Positions 1-4,358 of a DNA stretch of 5,600 bases are shown piece after piece. The notes beneath the pieces are model-generated. The model saw only the letters and a program-made list of their open reading frames with translations. It was not told the origin of the DNA and did no database searches. A program made the position numbers and the translations under genes. Within the stretch, counting starts at the first letter, position 1; every line of letters starts with the position of its first letter. The DNA comes from an uncultured Bacillus sp. GTDB lineage: Bacteria; Bacillota; Bacilli; Bacillales; Cytobacillaceae. The stretch is taken from contig CALCRD010000245.1 in NCBI GenBank assembly GCA_937894355.1, forward strand, positions 1-5,600, given 5' to 3'.

Positions 1-1170
1 ACTTCAAACACAAAAACAGTGGCACCAAAACCTACAGATTCAAAACCAAAGCAAGTCGAAGTAACAGCACAATCGAACCATGGAAAATTCGATAAACCAA
101 TAATTGCGATTACTGGTAGTGCAGGAAAAACCACATCTAAGGCATTTTTAGGGTCTATATTGTCTAAAAAATGGAATGTATTTGAGTCGAAGGATTACTG
201 GAATACGACTGAACATACTAAAAAACATGCAGAAGAAATCAATGATTCGCACCAAGCCGTTGTGCTTGAATATGGAATGGCTTATCCAGGTATTATTACA
301 AACCACTGTAGCATTATCCAACCAAATATAAGTATCGTTACGAATATTGGACTTGCGCATGTTGGGAATTTTGATGGGGATGTTCGAAAAGTAGCGAAAG
401 CTAAATCAGAATTAATTCAAGGTATGGACCAACAAGGATTACTTATTTTAAATAAAGATGATGACAATTCAAACTATTTATTGACCGATCAATTTAAAGG
501 GAAAATCCTGACTACTGGTATTCACACAGAAGCGGACTATCGAGCATACGATATACAATATAAAGAAAGTGGCATGGCATTTAAGATGGAGCTGCAAGGT
601 CAGGAAATCCAATTATTTATTCCGATTTTAGGAGAACATCACGTTTATAATGCTCTGAATGCGGTCGCAGTTGCAGATTATTTAGGGTTTACGCCACAGG
701 AAATAAAAGCAGGTTTGCATTTTAAAAAGCCGCCAAGAAGGTTGACGGTGTATAACTGCCGCGATCATATAACGGTCATTGATGATACTGTTCACTCCCA
801 TCCTCAAGGCGTAAGGGCAGCCCTAAATGTGCTAACAAATGTTAGCAACAAACGGCGTGTGGCAATAATTGGGCAGATGCGTGAGCTAGGTGATTTAAGA
901 GAAGAAGAATATCGCAAATTAGGCGAATTTATTGTTGAACAAGGCATTGATCTTTTAATTACCTATGGCTTTAGGACAGAAGAAATAGGAGCAGCGGCCA
1001 TAGCAAAAGGCATGGATTCAAACAAGATTTATCATTTTACGAATAAAGATCAATTGCATGCGCTGTTAGAGAAAATAATCGAACCTTATGACACGATTCT
1101 TGTCAAAGGTGCTAGTAAAACGAATATGTTTGAAACCGTTAAATTTTTAGACCAAACATTTAAAGCATAA
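1..1170 (+). CDS. MurF-like Mur ligase family protein, 5' end outside window
   Basis: ATP-dependent amide ligase of the Mur superfamily (central ATPase plus C-terminal domain). The reading frame is open from base 1. A GTG at 19 has no ribosome binding site and sits in a Thr/Lys/Pro-rich linker, so the true start is upstream. Counting codons from base 1, I see the P-loop GSAGKTT (39-45), the Mg-binding glutamate in VVLEYG (E90), TNIGLAH (114-120), the expected carbamylated lysine in AKSE (K135), NKDDD (151-155), GEHHVYNAL (211-219), IDDTVHSHP (260-268), GQMRELG (291-297) and KGASKTNMFE (369-378), which matches the C-terminal KGSR....E motif of MurF. Only about 35 visible codons precede the P-loop, and they look like a flexible linker rather than the usual MurF domain 1, so another domain may be joined upstream. 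The substrate is unknown. The gene ends just before a strong hairpin and converges on the ATP-grasp gene. The family call is firm; identity as true murF is unlikely. Confidence 0.9.
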   Translation, partial: TSNTKTVAPKPTDSKPKQVEVTAQSNHGKFDKPIIAITGSAGKTTSKAFLGSILSKKWNVFESKDYWNTTEHTKKHAEEINDSHQAVVLEYGMAYPGIITNHCSIIQPNISIVTNIGLAHVGNFDGDVRKVAKAKSELIQGMDQQGLLILNKDDDNSNYLLTDQFKGKILTTGIHTEADYRAYDIQYKESGMAFKMELQGQEIQLFIPILGEHHVYNALNAVAVADYLGFTPQEIKAGLHFKKPPRRLTVYNCRDHITVIDDTVHSHPQGVRAALNVLTNVSNKRRVAIIGQMRELGDLREEEYRKLGEFIVEQGIDLLITYGFRTEEIGAAAIAKGMDSNKIYHFTNKDQLHALLEKIIEPYDTILVKGASKTNMFETVKFLDQTFKA

Positions 1171-1175
1171 CGAGG

Positions 1176-1226
1176 AAAACCCGAGTAGTTGCCTATTGGA
1201 TAGGGCAATTACTCGGGTTGATTGTT
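1176..1226. terminator. Probable bidirectional terminator hairpin
   Basis: The arm AACCCGAGTA (1178-1187) pairs perfectly with TACTCGGGTT (1210-1219). It continues through a G-T wobble (1188/1209) and TTGCC/GGCAA (1189-1193 with 1204-1208), giving a near-continuous 16-base-pair stem with a short loop. It begins eight bases after the stop codon of the upstream Mur ligase gene. On the plus strand the tail is only moderately T-rich (TTGATTGTT). Read on the minus strand the stem is followed by TTTT (complement of 1176-1179). The position between convergent genes fits a shared terminator. Confidence 0.75.
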
Positions 1227-1282
1227 GTGAATGCAAATAAAGTAAAACGATGTATCCAGCGCGCTATTGCCTAAATTGCTCA

Positions 1283-1334
1283 TAGTAAAGCGGATGAAGC
1301 AAAAGCCACATCCGCAACTACAGCATATTTACTA
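1283..1334 (-). terminator. Weaker hairpin, possible terminator of the ATP-grasp gene
   Basis: GCGGATG (1290-1296) pairs with CATCCGC (1309-1315) around a 12-base loop. Flanking TAGTAAA (1283-1289) can also pair with TTTACTA (1328-1334) across a 12-base bulge. Read on the minus strand, the GC-rich stem lies about 65 bases past the ATP-grasp stop codon and is followed by TTTACTAT, a poor T tract. It could be a first terminator before the stronger hairpin at 1178-1219, or simply a folded 3' UTR. The remainder of 1171-1379 shows no convincing gene. Confidence 0.35.
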
Positions 1335-1379
1335 AGAAGATAGATTAAGTTGGAACGATAAGCAGCAATCGCCCCCAAA

Positions 1380-2585
1380 TTAGAGCGCTTTTAATAGAAA
1401 TTTGATTTCTTTGGCGGCGGTTATAGCATTGGTTTTCGCTTGAGCTAAAGTTTTACCCTCGGCAATGACATAGGCATAGCGATGACCCATCGACAACGGT
1501 GGGGTTAACAATGTTCCTTTTCGCGGTTTTACATATACATCGACAACACCAGGTGCTTTTGTTGCCCTTGTTTTACCGATTACTCTTTCTAACACACCTT
1601 TGCTCTCTACTATGACATATTTTGTGAAGATGAATTTTTTATGCCTAGGTTGGACATTTGGTTGTTCACCTAAAAATAATTTCAGTGTTTCTTCCACTAA
1701 ACTAAATCCGAAAGCCGCATGTAGCATATTATTCATAGCGCCACCTGAAATTCGAGGGTTAATTTCAATGAGCTTCCATCCATGTTCCGTTAAACGAAGC
1801 TCTAGATGCAATGTTCCATTTTCAATATCAAATACTTTGACGATAGAATGGAGCACTTCTTCAATCCCTTTTTGAATATCAGAAGGTACTTCAGCGAGTA
1901 TACCATAGCCTGTAATAATGAATCGTTTTCCTTGTGTAATCTCTTGTTCAATAATACCGATTGTGTGAACTTGTCGCTTATAGACCATTGCTTCAACTAA
2001 GTATTGGGGTCCATCAATATATTCCTCAATCATGATGGTTTCACCAGGGTTTTTATTTTGGAGAAATGTAAGATGTGAATCGAGTTGGTTTTTATCTGTC
2101 GCAAGTAGTACGTCTTTTGAACCTGTTGATTTAGGAGATTTAACAATCAATGGAAATACCATGTTATTTGAAAATGATTCATGCGGTTTTTTTAGGAAAA
2201 ATTTAGGGGAATACGGCTGATCCTTTAATAGATTTCTTGTTTTCTCTTTATCTTCCATCATTTCAATTGCTGCTGATGAAGTATAGTTTTGGCAAAATTC
2301 ATCACATAAAATAGAGGCAATATGAACAAATGGATCTACAAAACTAACAATGGACTTTATCTCTAAACCGGTATCAAGCAAATCATGAATTTCCTCTATC
2401 ATATCTTCTATATTGGAAGTATCGATAAAAATCATTTTATGAATGTCTGGATAGGCTTTTCTCTGTTGTAATTGTTTTTCATTGCTTGTGAACAGTATTG
2501 TCAAGTAGCCCAATTTTTCTGCTGCTTTTATCGCTTCACGACTAGACCCAGATTTGTTTGTACCGATAAATATAATTGCCTTCAG
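1380..2585 (-). CDS. ATP-grasp domain protein, amino-acid ligase-like
   Basis: Carboxylate-amine ligase of the ATP-grasp fold, 401 residues, probably cytosolic. Such enzymes activate a carboxylate as an acyl phosphate and join it to an amine; the general layout resembles L-amino acid ligases and PurD/carbamoyl-phosphate-synthase-type enzymes. Numbering from the CTG as residue 1: a Rossmann-like N-terminal domain starts KAIIFIGTNKSGSS (2-15); a DK-type helix follows (MMEDKEKTRNLL, about 109-120); the ATP-grasp lysine is in PLIVKSP (K149), then the glycine-rich loop STGSKDV (153-159), the hinge IEEYIDG (186-192), and Mg ligands in HLELRL (260-265) and EINPRISGG (274-282). The C-terminal domain runs to the stop. 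I chose the CTG at 2585 because GAAGGAG (2594-2600) sits eight bases before it and the conserved fold starts there. Alternative GTG starts at 2594 (inside the binding site) and 2609 (no binding site, next to the predicted transcription start) are less convincing. It lies between Mur ligase paralogues, divergent from the next one. The substrate is not determinable. Confidence 0.88.
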   Translation of the reverse strand: MKAIIFIGTNKSGSSREAIKAAEKLGYLTILFTSNEKQLQQRKAYPDIHKMIFIDTSNIEDMIEEIHDLLDTGLEIKSIVSFVDPFVHIASILCDEFCQNYTSSAAIEMMEDKEKTRNLLKDQPYSPKFFLKKPHESFSNNMVFPLIVKSPKSTGSKDVLLATDKNQLDSHLTFLQNKNPGETIMIEEYIDGPQYLVEAMVYKRQVHTIGIIEQEITQGKRFIITGYGILAEVPSDIQKGIEEVLHSIVKVFDIENGTLHLELRLTEHGWKLIEINPRISGGAMNNMLHAAFGFSLVEETLKLFLGEQPNVQPRHKKFIFTKYVIVESKGVLERVIGKTRATKAPGVVDVYVKPRKGTLLTPPLSMGHRYAYVIAEGKTLAQAKTNAITAAKEIKFLLKAL

Positions 2586-2593
2586 TGAAATCA

Positions 2594-2600
2594 CTCCTTC
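2594..2600 (-). promoter_or_regulatory. Ribosome binding site deciding a CTG start
   Basis: On the minus strand the sequence reads GAAGGAG, a strong match to the 16S anti-Shine-Dalgarno. The first start-like codon at suitable distance (eight bases) is CTG at 2585-2583, directly followed by the KAIIFIGTNKSG segment. No ATG, GTG or TTG occurs at the right spacing, so this site is the main reason for the unusual start choice. Confidence 0.65.
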
Positions 2601-2619
2601 AATTGGCACTTGGATTATT

Positions 2620-2647
2620 AATATACACCTTATATATATGCTGTGAA
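2620..2647 (-). promoter_or_regulatory. Candidate vegetative-type promoter for the ATP-grasp gene
   Basis: On the minus strand TTCACA (2647-2642) is separated by 16 bases from TATATT (2625-2620), each one mismatch from the sigma-A consensus TTGACA/TATAAT. The predicted transcription start near 2613 would leave a leader of about 28 bases containing the GAAGGAG site and would make a GTG start at 2609 almost leaderless. AT-rich DNA gives many such matches, so this is moderate evidence. Confidence 0.45.
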
Positions 2648-2703
2648 ATAGTTTTCTTCTAGTTATGTATCATGTTTACATCCAAGCAACTTTTAAAGTG
2701 CTT

Positions 2704-2712
2704 CATATAATA
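2704..2712 (+). promoter_or_regulatory. CATAnnnTA -10-like box before the second Mur ligase gene
   Basis: CATATAATA fits the -10 form CATAnnnTA of mother-cell sporulation sigma K promoters and also contains TATAAT (2706-2711). It ends seven bases before AAAGGAG. I find no good -35 at the right spacing for either class: TTTACA at 2675-2680 is 25 bases from TATAAT, which is too far, and no AC dinucleotide lies 17 bases upstream of CATA. The related box before the third Mur ligase gene, at nearly the same distance from its start, is the best support. Confidence 0.35.
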
Positions 2713-2718
2713 GAGAAG

Positions 2719-2740
2719 AAAGGAGTGTGAAATGATATGA
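2719..2740 (+). promoter_or_regulatory. Ribosome binding site with two-codon mini-ORF overlapping the start
   Basis: AAAGGAG (2719-2725) precedes ATGATATGA (2732-2740). The first ATG (2732) is six bases from the binding site but encodes only Met-Ile before TGA. That TGA overlaps the second ATG (2737), 11 bases from the site, which opens the long reading frame. The second ATG is therefore the gene start. Confidence 0.6.
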
Positions 2741-4146
2741 AGCCTCTATCGGTGAAGAATTTAACAGCGATTACTGCAGGTAAATTATTGCAAGGGTCGG
2801 ATGAGGTGCTGATCCAGTATGGCGCATATCGGCTAAAACAAGTGAAAAAACCGTACACAGCTCTATTTACAGACAAACGCATAGTAAACTGGAAAAGTCT
2901 TGAATCGCTTGCTCCTCTAGTGCTTGTTACAGAGTGGGTGTATAGTCAGCATGAAATTCCTCAACACGTAATAATTATTCAAGTAGAAAATACAGATGAG
3001 GCCTACTGGAAGTTTGTACATTATTATCGTAGTCAATTTGAAATCCCTGTTATTGCAATTACCGGAACATCAGGCAAAACTACAACAAAAGAGATGATAA
3101 AACATATTCTTTCTGCTGAAAAAGAAGTAACCGCTACGACTTTAAGTAGTAATTCTAGAACCGCTTCATTGCAGTATTTACTTAGTATTGAAGAGGAAAC
3201 AGAAGTAGCAGTTTTTGAAACAGCTGTTGGATCACCAGGAGATGTAAGGAAAGCAGGGAAGTATTTTAAGCCGACAATCGGTATTATTACCAATATCGGA
3301 GCACACCATTTAAACTACTGTAAAACTTTGGATGGCTATATACAGGCGAAAGGTGAAATGGCAGAAATAGTGAATTCGGATGGTGCATTAATTCTCAATG
3401 CAGAAGATGCCAATATACGAAAAATTGATTTATCGAAATTTAAAGGACGTATTATTTACATCGGCCAGCAAGCATCCTGCCATTATAGAGCGAGTTCTAT
3501 TCGCTATGTAGAAAATGGTATGCAGTTTACATTGCATTATAAAAAGAAAAAATATGACGTTTTCGTTCCTGGATTTGGAGAACATCAAGTCTATAATGCA
3601 TTGGGAGCGATTGCGGCCATTCATGAATTACGTGTACCGATTTCCGTAGCGATTAAACAATTAGCGACATTCAAGAAAGTGAATAAGCAACTACAACTTT
3701 TTGAAGGAATCAATGGTTCTATATTGATCGACGATACTTGGAGCTTAACAACAACGTCCTTAGAAGCTGCTTTAAAGGTCTTAAATTCATTAGGAGAAGG
3801 CAAGAAAAAAATTGCCATTATCGGAACGATTACGGATTTAGGGTCCTGGGGGTATATTATCCATGAGCAAGCAGGAGAATTAATCCATAAAATTGGTGTA
3901 GATGTTCTTATTACTATTGGAGAGCACGCCCGAATTATGGCTGATCGTGCAGTAAAATTAGGCTTCAGTAAGCCCGTATCTATATTTAATAATAATATTC
4001 TCGTTTATAAGTTATTACATGAAATAGTAGATGAGAATACGATTATTCTAATAAAAGGAGATATGTATAGTAAGCAAATTTCCCAACTGGCCGCTGATTT
4101 AAAAGTTAAAAAAACGTTGCCAAAAGAAAATGATTCTAGGCAATAA
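2737..4146 (+). CDS. MurF-like Mur ligase family protein, complete
   Basis: Mur superfamily ATP-dependent ligase of 469 residues, close to MurF length. Domain 1 (1-103) is a short divergent MurF-like N-terminal domain (KLLQG at 16-20, AYWKFVHYYR at 89-98) with no visible DSR or DGH signature used by MurF on the UDP-MurNAc substrate. The central domain has P-loop TGTSGKTTTK (109-118), FETAVG with E161, TNIGAHH (185-191), carbamylated-lysine candidate K205 in AKGE, NAED (221-224) and GEHQVYNAL (281-289). The C-terminal domain has IDDTWSLTTTS (331-341), where MurF normally has a DDsYNANPdS-like segment, and IIGTITDLG (361-369); the terminal KGSR....E motif is reduced to IKGDMYSKQ (439-447). The central ATPase seems intact while the acceptor side is changed, so a different substrate, or less likely a non-catalytic role, is plausible. 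It is a tandem paralogue of the next gene and divergent from the ATP-grasp gene. Family sure, function unknown. Confidence 0.92.
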   Translation: MKPLSVKNLTAITAGKLLQGSDEVLIQYGAYRLKQVKKPYTALFTDKRIVNWKSLESLAPLVLVTEWVYSQHEIPQHVIIIQVENTDEAYWKFVHYYRSQFEIPVIAITGTSGKTTTKEMIKHILSAEKEVTATTLSSNSRTASLQYLLSIEEETEVAVFETAVGSPGDVRKAGKYFKPTIGIITNIGAHHLNYCKTLDGYIQAKGEMAEIVNSDGALILNAEDANIRKIDLSKFKGRIIYIGQQASCHYRASSIRYVENGMQFTLHYKKKKYDVFVPGFGEHQVYNALGAIAAIHELRVPISVAIKQLATFKKVNKQLQLFEGINGSILIDDTWSLTTTSLEAALKVLNSLGEGKKKIAIIGTITDLGSWGYIIHEQAGELIHKIGVDVLITIGEHARIMADRAVKLGFSKPVSIFNNNILVYKLLHEIVDENTIILIKGDMYSKQISQLAADLKVKKTLPKENDSRQ

Positions 4147-4152
4147 TGTACT

Positions 4153-4197
4153 TGATATGAAAGCTGGTTAAAGACTGTGTCGCATAAAGTCATATCA
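4153..4197 (+). repeat. AT-rich inverted repeat after the second Mur ligase gene
   Basis: TGATATGA (4153-4160) and TCATATCA (4190-4197) are perfect inverted copies of eight bases separated by 29 bases, starting seven bases after the stop codon. The stem is AT-rich and has no T tract, so it is a poor intrinsic terminator. It may be chance or a protein-binding site. Confidence 0.25.
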
Positions 4198-4250
4198 TAA
4201 TATTGTATAGTAATCTTCTAGAAAGGAGCGCTTTAAATAAAGGATAAAGC

Positions 4251-4277
4251 ATGTCATCAAATAATAGTTGTTACTAG
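4251..4277 (+). other. Possible eight-codon leader ORF (MSSNNSCY)
   Basis: AAAGGA (4239-4244) lies six bases before ATG 4251, which opens MSSNNSCY and stops at TAG 4275-4277. The stop codon falls inside the left arm of the hairpin at 4270-4320. A second strong binding-site-like sequence, GAAAGGAG (4221-4228), has no start codon at normal distance. This may be a regulatory leader peptide or chance; the length is too short to judge by coding content. Confidence 0.15.
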
Positions 4278-4320
4278 AAATAGGGTAGAATGGTTCTTCA
4301 TTACCCACACTTCTAGTGAT
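4270..4320 (+). promoter_or_regulatory. Imperfect leader hairpin upstream of the third Mur ligase gene
   Basis: ACTAGAA (4273-4279) pairs with TTCTAGT (4311-4317), GGGT (4283-4286) with ACCC (4303-4306), and AATG (4289-4292) with CATT (4299-4302), closing a six-base loop GTTCTT. Three-by-four and two-by-zero interruptions separate the blocks; wobble pairs extend the base. No T tract follows (GTGATTATATTTC), so it is not a classical terminator. It sits 39 bases before the GTG start and overlaps the AC of the candidate -35 box, so it may be a leader structure, an operator or an mRNA processing or stability element. Confidence 0.4.
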
Positions 4321-4336
4321 TATATTTCATACTATA
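4309..4336 (+). promoter_or_regulatory. Candidate sigma K-type promoter for the third Mur ligase gene
   Basis: AC (4309-4310), 17 bases, then CATACTATA (4328-4336) matches the Bacillus sigma K pattern AC-N17-CATAnnnTA. The predicted start would be near 4343, leaving a leader of only about 16 bases that still contains GGAGG. The -35 element is two bases and thus weakly specific. The -10 also resembles the sigma E and sigma G forms, but no matching -35 for those is visible. Confidence 0.4.
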
Positions 4337-4358
4337 CTGAGAGGGGGGAGGAGTTCAC

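Noticed and set aside
19..21. GTG at 19 as the start of the first Mur ligase
   Set aside because: The frame is open upstream to base 1, there is no Shine-Dalgarno before it, and it sits within a low-complexity linker.
1227..1343. Coding-like stretch in the convergent region (GTG 1227, reading ...VKRCIQRAIA, stop, IAHSKADEAKATSATTAYLLRR, stop)
   Set aside because: It has an internal TAA, no ribosome binding site, and overlaps the hairpin at 1283-1334. It may be a decayed gene fragment, but I recognise no family and cannot support a pseudogene call.
1600..1875. Plus-strand open frame of 91 codons opposite the ATP-grasp gene
   Set aside because: It lies antisense to the Mg-binding EINPRISGG region of a clearly conserved enzyme and has no family resemblance of its own.
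3033..3293. Minus-strand open frame of 86 codons inside the second Mur ligase gene
   Set aside because: It is antisense to the conserved P-loop and TNIG region, with no ribosome binding site or recognisable product; a shadow of the real gene.
2737..4146. Assignment as the housekeeping murF
   Set aside because: The N-terminal UDP-substrate motifs are missing, acceptor-side motifs are altered, and three paralogues sit together without ddl or mra/dcw-cluster neighbours.
4147..4358. T-box or other known riboswitch in the 212-base leader
   Set aside because: I see no T-box sequence, no antiterminator/terminator pair and no T tract after the hairpin, so no known riboswitch class can be supported.
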